Shown: positions 9,196-17,390 of the stretch, piece after piece
How positions within the stretch are numbered: the stretch's first letter is position 1
Layout of the letters: every line of letters begins with the position of its first letter
DNA from: JADKFD01 sp050250665
GTDB lineage: Bacteria; Pseudomonadota; Gammaproteobacteria; Xanthomonadales; SZUA-5
NCBI GenBank assembly: GCA_050250665.1
Contig: JBFWOF010000051.1
Coordinates: 1 to 46,747 of the forward strand
Length of the DNA stretch: 46,747 bases
Direction: 5' to 3'
Made by a program: the position numbers and the translations under genes
Notes under the pieces: model-generated
The model's input: the letters and a program-made list of their open reading frames with translations, nothing else
What the model was told of the DNA's origin: nothing
Database searches by the model: none

Positions 9196-9331
9196 CCATG
9201 TCACGTAACCCGCTTCGCGGCCAACGTGACCTACTATTTCCCGAGTCCCGAGTCCCGAGTCCCGAGTCCCGAGTCCCGAGTCCCGAGTCCCGAGTCCCGA
9301 GTCCCGAGTCCCGAGTCCCGAGTCCCGAGTC
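9196..9331. repeat. Heptamer array F (13 perfect CCGAGTC units) beside a hairpin repeat
   Basis: Positions 9241-9331 are exactly 13 identical copies of CCGAGTC, ending 3 bp before the puuA stop codon. Just before it (9196-9236) is a TGTCACGTAA...CGTGACCTAC hairpin that recurs near 22185-22219. The perfect uniformity suggests recent expansion or ongoing slippage. Copy number is a candidate strain-variable locus in the puuA-spuC spacer. Confidence 0.9.
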
Positions 9332-9334
9332 GCT

Positions 9335-10723
9335 TTACACCGTCAACAACAGAAACTCCCGCTCCCACGAGCTGATCACCCGCAGGTAGGTTTCGTACTC
9401 CTTGCTCTTGACCGCGGTGTAGCAGGCCACGAAGCGGTCGCCGAGCAGTCCGCGCAGGGTCTTGCAGCCGCGCAGCAATCCGAGCGCTTCTTCCAGCGAG
9501 CGCGGCAGTCCGAAGCCCTTGTCCTGGGCGCTGCCGGTCAGCGGCTCGGTGGGTTGCAGCTTCTCGACAATGCCGAGGTAGCCGCAGGACAGCGTGGCCG
9601 CCATGGCCAGATAGGGATTGGCATCGGAGCCGGCAAAGCGGCTTTCGACGCGGGTGTTTTCCAGCGTGTCCATCGGCACGCGCAGACCACAGGTGCGGTT
9701 GTCGTAGCCCCATTGCACATTGATGGGCGCCACGCCGCCGAGGACCAGCCGCCGGTAGGAATTGACGTTGGGCGCAAAGAAGGCCATCGCCGTGGGCACG
9801 TACTTCTGCAGTCCCCCCAGATAATTGAGGAACATCTCGCTGTGCTGTCCGGCCTCCTCGCCCGCGAACAGGTTCTCGCCGGTCTTGATGTCAAGAAGAC
9901 TCTGATGGATGTGCATGGCGCTGCCGGGCTCATTCTCCATCGGTTTGGCCAGGAAGGTCGCATAGATCCCATGGCGCATCGCGGCTTCGCGCATGCTGCG
10001 CTTGAACAGGAACACCTGATCGGCCCGCGTCAGCGCATCGGCGTGCTGGAAATTGACTTCCAGCTGACCCGCGCCGGATTCGTGGATCAGCGTGTCGACG
10101 TCCAGCTCCATGGTTTCGGCGTAGTCGTACATCAGATCCAGGATCGGGTCGAATTCATTGACCGCATCGATGGAGTAGGACTGCCGCGCGGTCTCGGGTC
10201 GTCCCGAGCGTCCTGCCGGCGGCTGCAGCGGAAAATCGGGGTCGGTGTTCTTCTGCACCAGGAAGAACTCGACTTCGGGCGCGACCACCGGGCGCAGACC
10301 CAGGCCCTCGTACAGCGCCAGCACCCGGCGCAGCACGTTGCGTGGCGCCAGATCATGCGGGCGCCCCTCGCGGGTGTAGCAGTCATGGATCACCTGTGCC
10401 GTGGGGTCGCTGGCCCAGGGCACCATGCGCACGGTTTCCGGATCGGGACGCAGGTACATGTCCGAATCGGACGGGCTGATCAGCTGATCGTATTCGTCGG
10501 GATAGTCACCGGTGACCGTGGTGGCGAAGATGCCCTCGGGCAGTCGGGTGCCGTAGTCATGCGAAAACTTGGCCGCCGGGATGATCTTGCCCCGGGCATT
10601 GCCGGTGAGGTCCGGCACCAGGCACTCCACCTCGGTGATACGGCGCTGTTTCAGCCACTGCTTGAGCGTGCTTTCCTGCTCGGCGGCAATGGTCTGGCGT
10701 TTGTTGCTGGACTTGCGCGACAT
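9335..10723 (-). CDS. puuA: Gamma-glutamylputrescine synthetase (glutamine-synthetase family)
   Basis: A 462-aa GS-fold ligase that would join glutamate to putrescine at the expense of ATP, the first step of the Puu pathway. GS-family blocks: PEVEFFLV (first metal Glu), GAGQLEVNFQHADAL, GSAMHIHQSL (catalytic His-x-His), NSYRRLVLGG, NRTCGLRVP and ESRFAGSDANPYLA. The length matches PuuA. The frame opens at 10825, but the ATG at 10723 lies 2 bp after the puuD stop and gives the expected start MSRKSSN. The puuD-puuA spacing implies one operon. A second paralogue lies at 12063-13430. Confidence 0.88.
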   Translation of the reverse strand: MSRKSSNKRQTIAAEQESTLKQWLKQRRITEVECLVPDLTGNARGKIIPAAKFSHDYGTRLPEGIFATTVTGDYPDEYDQLISPSDSDMYLRPDPETVRMVPWASDPTAQVIHDCYTREGRPHDLAPRNVLRRVLALYEGLGLRPVVAPEVEFFLVQKNTDPDFPLQPPAGRSGRPETARQSYSIDAVNEFDPILDLMYDYAETMELDVDTLIHESGAGQLEVNFQHADALTRADQVFLFKRSMREAAMRHGIYATFLAKPMENEPGSAMHIHQSLLDIKTGENLFAGEEAGQHSEMFLNYLGGLQKYVPTAMAFFAPNVNSYRRLVLGGVAPINVQWGYDNRTCGLRVPMDTLENTRVESRFAGSDANPYLAMAATLSCGYLGIVEKLQPTEPLTGSAQDKGFGLPRSLEEALGLLRGCKTLRGLLGDRFVACYTAVKSKEYETYLRVISSWEREFLLLTV

Positions 10724-10725
10724 GG

Positions 10726-11481
10726 TCAGATTCTCGATTGCGCCCGCGCATGCACGGCGCCAGCGAATGCCCGGAAGATTCCGAGGTAGAAGGGATTTTC
10801 CAGCACCCGCCATTCGGGATGCCATTGCACGGCCAGCAGGAATGACTCTTCCGAGTCGAGCCGTACTGCTTCGATCAGTCCATCAGGCGCCGTGGCCTCC
10901 ACCAGCAGCCCCTCGCCCAGTTGGCGTATGCCCTGACCGTGGAGCGAATTCACGCGCACGGTGTCGGAGCCGGCGATGCCTGCCAGCAGGCCGCCGGGCG
11001 TCAAGGCCAGATCGTGGGCCAAACCGTACTGGACCTCCAGTGACTGGTCCTTGTCTTCGCGGTGATCATTGAAGCCGCTGGCTTCGTGCACCTTCTGCCA
11101 GAGACTGCCGCCGAAGGCCACATTGACCTCCTGAAAGCCGCGGCAAACCGCCAGCACCGGGATCTTGCGGGCCACCGCAGCGCGCACCAGCGGCAGGGTG
11201 ATCAGGTCACGTGCGGGATCATGCAGATTGCCTTCGTAGCTGGCTTCGTCGCTGTAGTGGTGGGGCTCGATATTGCTGGGCGAGCCCGTCAGCAGAATGC
11301 CGTCGAAGGCGGCGAGCACCGAATCGATGTCCAGCGCCGGGTCCATCGAGGGAATCATCAGCGGCAGCCCGACGCCACTGTCGATGATGGCCCGCAGGTA
11401 TTTTTCACCGACCGCCTGGAACGGATGCGGCCCGAGCTGCTTGCGATCGGAAGGTACGCCAATGAGCGGTACTGGACGCAT
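10726..11481 (-). CDS. puuD: Gamma-glutamyl-GABA hydrolase, class-I glutamine amidotransferase-like
   Basis: A 251-aa cytoplasmic hydrolase of the peptidase C26 family. PuuD releases GABA from gamma-glutamyl-GABA, a late step of the Puu route. Visible: the catalytic nucleophile Cys113 in AVCRGFQEVNVAFGG (nucleophile elbow), HGQGI, and the VQWHPEW block carrying the catalytic His and Glu. The frame opens at 11535, but the ATG at 11481 starts directly with the conserved MRPVPLIGVPSDR. It is the first gene of the minus-strand set, divergent from the plus-strand puuA paralogue. Confidence 0.9.
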   Translation of the reverse strand: MRPVPLIGVPSDRKQLGPHPFQAVGEKYLRAIIDSGVGLPLMIPSMDPALDIDSVLAAFDGILLTGSPSNIEPHHYSDEASYEGNLHDPARDLITLPLVRAAVARKIPVLAVCRGFQEVNVAFGGSLWQKVHEASGFNDHREDKDQSLEVQYGLAHDLALTPGGLLAGIAGSDTVRVNSLHGQGIRQLGEGLLVEATAPDGLIEAVRLDSEESFLLAVQWHPEWRVLENPFYLGIFRAFAGAVHARAQSRI

Positions 11482-12062
11482 AGACACCCGCGGATGGGAG
11501 TAGGCAACGGTACCCGCGCGGCTACATTTTTTCAACGGGCGGGCGCGGGGCGCGGGGGAGCCTCGCCCGCTGGCGTCATTGCGAGGAGCGCGCCTTTAGC
11601 CGCGAGCGCAGCGTGGCGGGACGAAGCAATCCAGTGCATCTGAGACTGTGCTTCTGGATTGCTTCCCCCGGATCAAGTCCGGGGTCGCAATGACGCCAGT
11701 TGAAAGCTCCTGTAGGTCCAGACTTGTCTGGACGCTTCTCCAGCGCCAGGCCGTAGCGCGGCTCCGGCGCGCGTGGGCTTGGGTGAGCGCCGGCGGGTAT
11801 TCGCGCCGGCGGCCGCGGCCCTGTAAACCGCAAGGCGCCGGGCGCCTCGCGTGTGTGGCTTGTGGCTCTGTTGACGTCTGTCGACGCGAAGGACCCGGCC
11901 TACGCCAGCGCATGCCTGTCCATGGCCGGTGAGCAGTGTCGGGCCGATACACGCGGCTCGCAATAAGGTGAGCGTGCGAGTCTTTGCCCGTGCCCCGCGC
12001 CATGTTCTTCCCGCCGCCGGCCCTTTGCTACTATCCGATCCAGTTCCCGACCCGAGTCGATC
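11482..12062. repeat. Repeat-rich divergent spacer between puuD and puuA2
   Basis: No gene is supported. 11566-11695 is the inverted relative of the 7370-7475 element (GAAGCAATCCAG...CCCCGGATCAAGTCCGGGG). 11716-11733 is the palindrome GTCCAGACTTGTCTGGAC. 11745-11945 is a ~200-bp diverged copy of 15076-15275 (GGCCGTAGCGCGGCTCCGGC ... GACGCGAAGGACCCGGCCTA). Promoters for both divergent polyamine transcripts should lie here, but I could not pick a convincing -35/-10 pair. Confidence 0.7.
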
Positions 12063-13430
12063 ATGCGCGAAAGCTCTCTGCCGGCGTCTGATGCCGCCGT
12101 GCTGCAGCAGATTGGTGGCTGCGAGATGATCGATCTGATCCTGCCGGATCTGAACGGTCTGCTGCGTGGCAAGCGGATCACCCGGGATGCGCTGGCAAAA
12201 ATTTACGAAAGCGGTGTGTGTTTGCCGATGTCGTTGATCGCCACCGACATCACCGGCAACACGGTCGAAGAGACCAATCTGGGTTATGCCATTGGCGATG
12301 AAGACCGCATCTGCCGACCGGTACCCGGCAGTCTGCGGCCCGTGCCCTGGCAGCAGAAGCCGATGGCGCAGCTGCTGCTGAGCATGGAAGACGCCGCTGG
12401 CGGCGTGTTCAGTGCCAACCCGCGCGAAGTGCTGAAGCGGGTGCTCGATCGCTACACGGCCCTGGGTCTGACGCCGGTGGTGGCGGTGGAACTGGAGTTC
12501 TACCTGCTCGATGCCCAGCTCACGGTCGACGGCCGTCCGCAGACCTCGATCAATCCGGCCACCGGCGCGCGCAACCACACCACGCAGGTCTACTACATGG
12601 AGGACCTGAACGACTATCAGTCCTTCACCGACCGCCTCGCCGACATCTGCCGTGCCCAGCTGATCCCGGCCGATACCGCGGTGGCCGAATACGCGCCGGG
12701 TCAGTTTGAGATCAACCTCAAGCACCGCGCCGATGCGCTGCAGGCCTGCGACGACGCCATTTACCTCAAGCGCGCCATCAAGGCAGTCGCCGGCCAGCAG
12801 CAGATGCTGGCCAGCTTCATGGCCAAGCCTTTTGTCGATCAGGCTGGCAGCGGCATGCATATCCATGTGAGCCTGCTCGATCGCGAGGGCCGCAATGTCT
12901 TTGCCGGCACACCGCAAGCGCCATCACCAGTGATGCTGAATGCCATCGGCGGTCTGCAGCAGAGCTCCGGCGACTGCATGCTGATCTTTGCTCCGCACGC
13001 CAACAGCTATCGCCGCTTCGTGCTCAACGCCTTCGTGCCACTCAACGACTGCTGGGGTTTCAACAACCGCACCGTGGCCATGCGCATCCCGCACAGCGAC
13101 GCCGCCAATGCCCGCATCGAACACCGCATCGCCGGTGCCGACGCCAATCCTTATCTGGTCACTGCCGCGGTGCTTGCCGGCATGCTCCACGGCATCGAAC
13201 AGAAGGCCGACCCCGGTCCGCCCATCGTCGGCAACGCCTACGAACAAACCGAAGCCCGCACCCTGTACTGGCGCGAGACCATCCGCGATTTCCAGCAGAG
13301 CGAATTCATCGCCCGCAACTTCGGCAACGATTTCCGCTTCATCTACGGCCAGCAGAAACTGAAGGAACTACGCAGCTTCTACACCGAGGTGACCACGCTG
13401 GAGTACAGCTGGTATTTGCGGCAGGTCTAG
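12063..13430 (+). CDS. puuA: Second gamma-glutamylputrescine synthetase-like protein (GS family)
   Basis: A 455-aa GS-fold ligase paralogous to the minus-strand puuA but clearly diverged from it. Conserved blocks: VELEFYLLD, APGQFEINLKHRADAL, GSGMHIHVSLLD, NSYRRFVLNAFVPLN, NNRTVAMRIP and EHRIAGADANPYLV. The N-terminus IDLILPDLNGLLRGKRI is the usual entry block for PuuA-like proteins. It may prefer another amine (for example a different polyamine or a monoamine), as GS-like paralogues in pseudomonads do; that is inference. The puuB gene follows on the same strand after 201 bp with inverted heptamer arrays, and the pair probably works together. Confidence 0.85.
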   Translation: MRESSLPASDAAVLQQIGGCEMIDLILPDLNGLLRGKRITRDALAKIYESGVCLPMSLIATDITGNTVEETNLGYAIGDEDRICRPVPGSLRPVPWQQKPMAQLLLSMEDAAGGVFSANPREVLKRVLDRYTALGLTPVVAVELEFYLLDAQLTVDGRPQTSINPATGARNHTTQVYYMEDLNDYQSFTDRLADICRAQLIPADTAVAEYAPGQFEINLKHRADALQACDDAIYLKRAIKAVAGQQQMLASFMAKPFVDQAGSGMHIHVSLLDREGRNVFAGTPQAPSPVMLNAIGGLQQSSGDCMLIFAPHANSYRRFVLNAFVPLNDCWGFNNRTVAMRIPHSDAANARIEHRIAGADANPYLVTAAVLAGMLHGIEQKADPGPPIVGNAYEQTEARTLYWRETIRDFQQSEFIARNFGNDFRFIYGQQKLKELRSFYTEVTTLEYSWYLRQV

Positions 13431-13435
13431 TGGAG

Positions 13436-13611
13436 CCGGGACCGGGGACCCGGGACCGCGGGACCCGGGGCGCAGACCCTGGTGAGCGCGGCATGTTTGC
13501 TTGTGATTGAGGAGTCGCTGGTGGTACAGATCGAGTTCGCGTCGTGCGTGCAAATGCGGGTAGTCAGGCGCGCCGCGCTTCTTCGGGTCCCGGGTCCCGG
13601 GTCCCCGGTCC
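13436..13611. repeat. Inverted heptamer arrays G and H around a ~110-bp core
   Basis: Array G (13436-13470) has CCGGGAC/CGGGGAC units, slightly irregular. Array H (13584-13611) has CGGGTCC units, the reverse complement of G. They enclose a core of about 110 bp (13471-13583) with no supported gene and fill the puuA2-puuB spacer. The arrangement is the same as arrays B/C between potH and potI, but with different unit and core sequences. Confidence 0.8.
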
Positions 13612-13631
13612 CGGCTCGGGTCTGACCAGTC

Positions 13632-14936
13632 ATGGCCGTCCCCACCCACATCCCCTCCTGGTACGCCGCCACCGCCAACGCCGCGCCGGATCATCCGCTG
13701 TTGCAGGGCGAGCACAGTGCCGACGTGGTGGTGCTGGGCGCGGGTATTGCCGGGTTGTCGACCGCGCTGGAGCTGGCTGAGCGCGGCTATTCGGTGATAG
13801 TGCTCGAGGCAGAGCGGGTGGGGTGGGGGGCATCCGGGCGCAGTGGTGGGCAGGCCATCTTTGGCTACGGCTGCGACATCTCGAAGATCGAAGCACAACT
13901 GGGCTATGCCGATGCCCGCAAGCTCTTCGACTGGTCCGTTGAAGGCGTCGACATGATTGCCGAGCGCATCGGTCGCTACGGTATCGAATGCGACTGGACA
14001 CCCGGCCATGCCCATGCCGCCATCAAGCCGAGTCATGTCGACGAACTGAAGCAATGGCAGGACGATCTGCAGCAGCGCTGGGGTTATACGGGCACCGAAC
14101 TCTGGGAGAAGGCCCGCCTGCAGCAGGAACTGGCAACCGAGCGCTATCGCGCGCTGCTGTACGATCCGCGCAGTGGTCATCTGCATCCGCTCAACTACAC
14201 GCTGGGCCTGGCGCAGGCGGCGATCGGTGAGGGCAACTCGACGATCCCGAAGGGTAGGGTGCGGATCTTTGAAGGCAGCCGCGTGATCGGCATCGATCAG
14301 GGCGAGCAGATCGTGTTCCGCACCGCTCAGGGACAGGCCCGCGGCAAGTTTGGCGTGGTCATGGGCAATGCCTGGCTCAGGCATCTGCTGCCGCAGCTGG
14401 AGACCCGCTACATGCCGGTCGGCACCTACATCTGCGCCAGCGCGCCATTGGGTGCCGAACGCGCGCAGGCGCTGATCCGCAACCACATGGCCGTGGCCGA
14501 CATCAATTTCGTGCTCGATTACTTCCGGCTGAGCTCTGATCAACGCATGCTCTTTGGCGGGCGCTGCAGCTACTCCTCGCTCGATCCGCCGGGGCTGCGC
14601 TCACGCATGCGTCAGCGCATGGTCGGGGTGTTCCCGCAATTGGCCGATGTGGCCATCGACTATGTCTGGGGTGGCTACCTCGACATCACCATGAGCCGCG
14701 CCCCGCACTGGGGTCGGATCGGCAACAGTCTGTATTTCGCCCAGGGCTTCTCCGGCCACGGCATCGCCGCCACGGGCCTCGCCGGCCGCGTCATTGCCGA
14801 AGCCATCGATGGCCAGGCCGCCCGACTCGACATCTATCAGCGCATCAGGCATCACGCCTTCCCTGGTGGCCATCTGTTCCGGACCCCGGCGCTGGTGCTG
14901 GCGATGATGTGGTACCGGCTGAAGGACTGGTGGTAG
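13632..14936 (+). CDS. puuB: FAD-dependent oxidoreductase, gamma-glutamylputrescine oxidase type
   Basis: A 434-aa DAO-family flavoprotein. PuuB oxidises gamma-glutamylputrescine to the aminoaldehyde, feeding the route to GABA. The N-terminal block HIPSWYAATAN is characteristic of PuuB-like proteins. The dinucleotide-binding motif VVVLGAGIAGLSTALELAERG (33-52) is followed by an acidic strand end VIVLEA and GWGASGRSGGQ, the FAD-binding block of this group. Near the C-terminus, FAQGFSGHGIAATGLAGRVIAEAIDG is the conserved flavin-contact region. It follows puuA2 on the same strand. No PuuC dehydrogenase follows. Confidence 0.88.
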   Translation: MAVPTHIPSWYAATANAAPDHPLLQGEHSADVVVLGAGIAGLSTALELAERGYSVIVLEAERVGWGASGRSGGQAIFGYGCDISKIEAQLGYADARKLFDWSVEGVDMIAERIGRYGIECDWTPGHAHAAIKPSHVDELKQWQDDLQQRWGYTGTELWEKARLQQELATERYRALLYDPRSGHLHPLNYTLGLAQAAIGEGNSTIPKGRVRIFEGSRVIGIDQGEQIVFRTAQGQARGKFGVVMGNAWLRHLLPQLETRYMPVGTYICASAPLGAERAQALIRNHMAVADINFVLDYFRLSSDQRMLFGGRCSYSSLDPPGLRSRMRQRMVGVFPQLADVAIDYVWGGYLDITMSRAPHWGRIGNSLYFAQGFSGHGIAATGLAGRVIAEAIDGQAARLDIYQRIRHHAFPGGHLFRTPALVLAMMWYRLKDWW

Positions 14937-15545
14937 CCAGTCGTAGCCTGGAGTGCGCGCAGCGCTCTCCGGGCGGTGATGCGACAAGCGCCGGGGAGCC
15001 GCTGCGCGGTACCCACGGCCTACGCCAGTTCCGATGATTCATGGGTAGGTTCTTGTTCGTGAGGAAGGCTGCGCCGGTGCCGCGGCCGTAGCGCGGCTCC
15101 GGCGCGCGTGGGCTTGGCTAACGTGCCTTGGGGGTCTTCGCGCCGGCGGCCGCGGCTCTGAGGACCGGAAGGCGCCGGGCGCCTCGTCTGTGCCGATTGG
15201 GGCTTGATCAAAGCCGATCGACGCGAAGGACCCGGCCTACGCCAGCGCGACGCGATTCATGGCCCGTGGGCAGCATCGGGACGATGCAGGTAGCTCTCCA
15301 CAAATCCGTATCGTAAGTTGTTGATCTGGCGTCCGCGCGAGCGCAGCGCCGGCTTCGTTCACCCGTAGGAGCGCCCTTGCGGCGCGACCACTGCCGGGGA
15401 CGTGCGACTTGCCGGTCGCGACGCGAGGTCGCTCCTACAGGCGAGCTTGTGGTTCACGGCCGTCAGCAGTGTCGGGCCGAAACAGGTAGCCCGCTATGGC
15501 GCCGACGAGCAAGGCGGCAATCGGGTCCAAAGACGCGGAAATGAT
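14937..15545. repeat. Spacer between puuB and the histidine kinase, filled with dispersed repeats
   Basis: No gene is supported in this 609-bp convergent spacer. 14989-15030 shares CGCCGGGGAGCCGCTGCGCG with the first 400 bp of the window. 15076-15275 is the partner of the ~200-bp repeat at 11745-11945. 15365-15441 is an inverted pair of the CGTAGGAGCG...CGCTCCTAC element. The short frames here are repeat translations. Confidence 0.7.
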
Positions 15546-17390
15546 TCAAGGTACTGACGTGACACCACTCCCGCCTGCACGGGAGCGCGAAGATTCCAGT
15601 GCCAGGTCCAGCGTCTCCATGAGTTCGTTGAGCTTGATCGGCTTGGTGATGTAGCGGAAGAACCCGGCTCCCAGGCCGAACTCGATGTCGCGGACCAGGG
15701 CATCGGCGCTGAGCGCTATCACCGGGATGCCCGCGGTCGCTGGCGCTTGCGCGAGGATTCTCAGCGCTTCGATGCCGCTGATGCCCGGCAGATTGATGTC
15801 CATCAGAATGACGTCGGGGAGCACCGTTCGGGCGATTTCGATGCCGCTGTCGCCGTCCACCGCAGTCAGCAGGCGCAAGTCTGGCCGGCGCGAGATGATC
15901 TCCTCCATCAGCGACAGGTTCGCCGGATTGTCCTCGATGTAGAGCACGGTGCGTATGGGCGTGCCGGACTGCGCTGGCAATCGCGAGGCTGCCGCGTCCT
16001 GGGTCGCAGCCCGCACCGACGCCTGGTCGCTCGCGAGATTCAGTTCCACCCAGAACACGCTGCCCACCCCAACCGTGCTTTCGACGCCGATGGCGCCGTG
16101 CATCATTTCGATCAGGCGTTTGGACACCACCAGACCGATACCCGTGCCCTGAACCTTGCCGGCCTCCTGGCCCAGACGATTGAAGCGCTGAAACAGCTGC
16201 GCCAGTCTCTCCGGCGGCAAACCCATGCCGGTGTCCCGCACATTGATGCGCATGCGCCCGGCCCCGTGACGGGACCAGTCGACGACCACCGACCCCTCCG
16301 GCCGGTTGTACATGATGGCATTGGACAGCAGATTGCTCAGCACCTGCTTCACCCGGTTGCGATCGGCATGGATGTAGCAGGGCGCATCGAATTCCGGAAG
16401 CAGTATGCGGATCGCCTGGGCCTGCGCCTGGGCTTCAACCATGGCCAGGCACTCTCGCAGCACTTCCTCCAGCGAAACCGTGTCCATCGCCAGCGACAGC
16501 CTGCCCGATTCGATTGCCGCGAGATCGAGGATCTCGTCAACCAGTGCCAACAGGAACCAGCCAGCCTTGAGTATGTGATCGACGTTGCGCTTCTGCGCCG
16601 GTGTCGGTGGCGGCGAGCCGGATTCGATGAGTTGGCCGAAGCCGAGGATGGCATTGAGCGGCGTACGCAACTCGTGACTCATGCTCGACAGGAATTCCGA
16701 CTTGGCGCGGTTGGCGGCGTCGGCCGCCGTTCGGGCGCGCTCCAGTGCCACGTTGTTTTCCTGCAGCACCTGATCCAGCCGCTTGCGTTCGCTGATGTCA
16801 CTCAACATGGCCCGCAGTTCGGGATGCCCGTTGCTGTCATGGGAAACCGCGGCCGCCCAGTGTCCCCAGAATTCGCTGCCGTCCTTTTTCACCATGCGCA
16901 GATCGCAGGACTGCGGTTCGCCGCTTTCCACCAGCTTCTTTCTGCGCAGATAGTAGGCGTCGGCGTCGTCCCTGTGGATGAATCGGGACCAGCGCTGTTT
17001 CAGCAATTCGCTGCGCGTGGTTCCGAGCAGGCTGGCGGCGGCTAGATTGGCCTGCTTGATCAGTCCTTGCTCGCTGATGGTGCAGTAACCAATGGGGGCC
17101 AGATCGTAAAGGTCGAAATAGCGCTCCCGCTCGAAGTCCAGCGCCACCTGTGCATTGCGCAGCTCCTCGTTCTGCAGTTCCAGTTCGATCTGGTGCACCT
17201 GCAGTTCATGCAGCATCTGCCGTGCTTCTTCGGTCGACAGCGATTCGATTTCTTCCGGTGTCGACGCTGCCCGCCGCAGCCAGCGTGCCTCCGCCAGCCG
17301 CCGCAGTTCCTGCGGTGAGCCGGTTTCGGCGCCGTCGTCGGCCACAGGCGAAGCCGGGAGCGCAGGCATGCGGTGTTTGCTGTTGCTCAC
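15546..17390 (-). CDS. PAS-containing hybrid sensor histidine kinase with receiver domain
   Basis: A 614-aa cytoplasmic signalling protein with no membrane segment seen. Order: N-terminal helical/coiled-coil region, PAS domain with PAC (about 85-205), HisKA with phosphoacceptor His239 in SMSHELRTPLN, HATPase with N-box Asn357 and G-boxes DTGMGLPP and GTGIGLVVSKR, then a receiver domain with Asp531 in VILMDINLPG and Lys in ITKPI. It uses a GTG start overlapping the stop of the upstream PAS gene (GTGA), so the two form one transcription unit with the CheB-CheR-PAS gene. The likely role is a sensory phosphorelay working with the neighbouring methylation enzymes; the signal is unknown. Confidence 0.92.
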   Translation of the reverse strand: MSNSKHRMPALPASPVADDGAETGSPQELRRLAEARWLRRAASTPEEIESLSTEEARQMLHELQVHQIELELQNEELRNAQVALDFERERYFDLYDLAPIGYCTISEQGLIKQANLAAASLLGTTRSELLKQRWSRFIHRDDADAYYLRRKKLVESGEPQSCDLRMVKKDGSEFWGHWAAAVSHDSNGHPELRAMLSDISERKRLDQVLQENNVALERARTAADAANRAKSEFLSSMSHELRTPLNAILGFGQLIESGSPPPTPAQKRNVDHILKAGWFLLALVDEILDLAAIESGRLSLAMDTVSLEEVLRECLAMVEAQAQAQAIRILLPEFDAPCYIHADRNRVKQVLSNLLSNAIMYNRPEGSVVVDWSRHGAGRMRINVRDTGMGLPPERLAQLFQRFNRLGQEAGKVQGTGIGLVVSKRLIEMMHGAIGVESTVGVGSVFWVELNLASDQASVRAATQDAAASRLPAQSGTPIRTVLYIEDNPANLSLMEEIISRRPDLRLLTAVDGDSGIEIARTVLPDVILMDINLPGISGIEALRILAQAPATAGIPVIALSADALVRDIEFGLGAGFFRYITKPIKLNELMETLDLALESSRSRAGGSGVTSVP

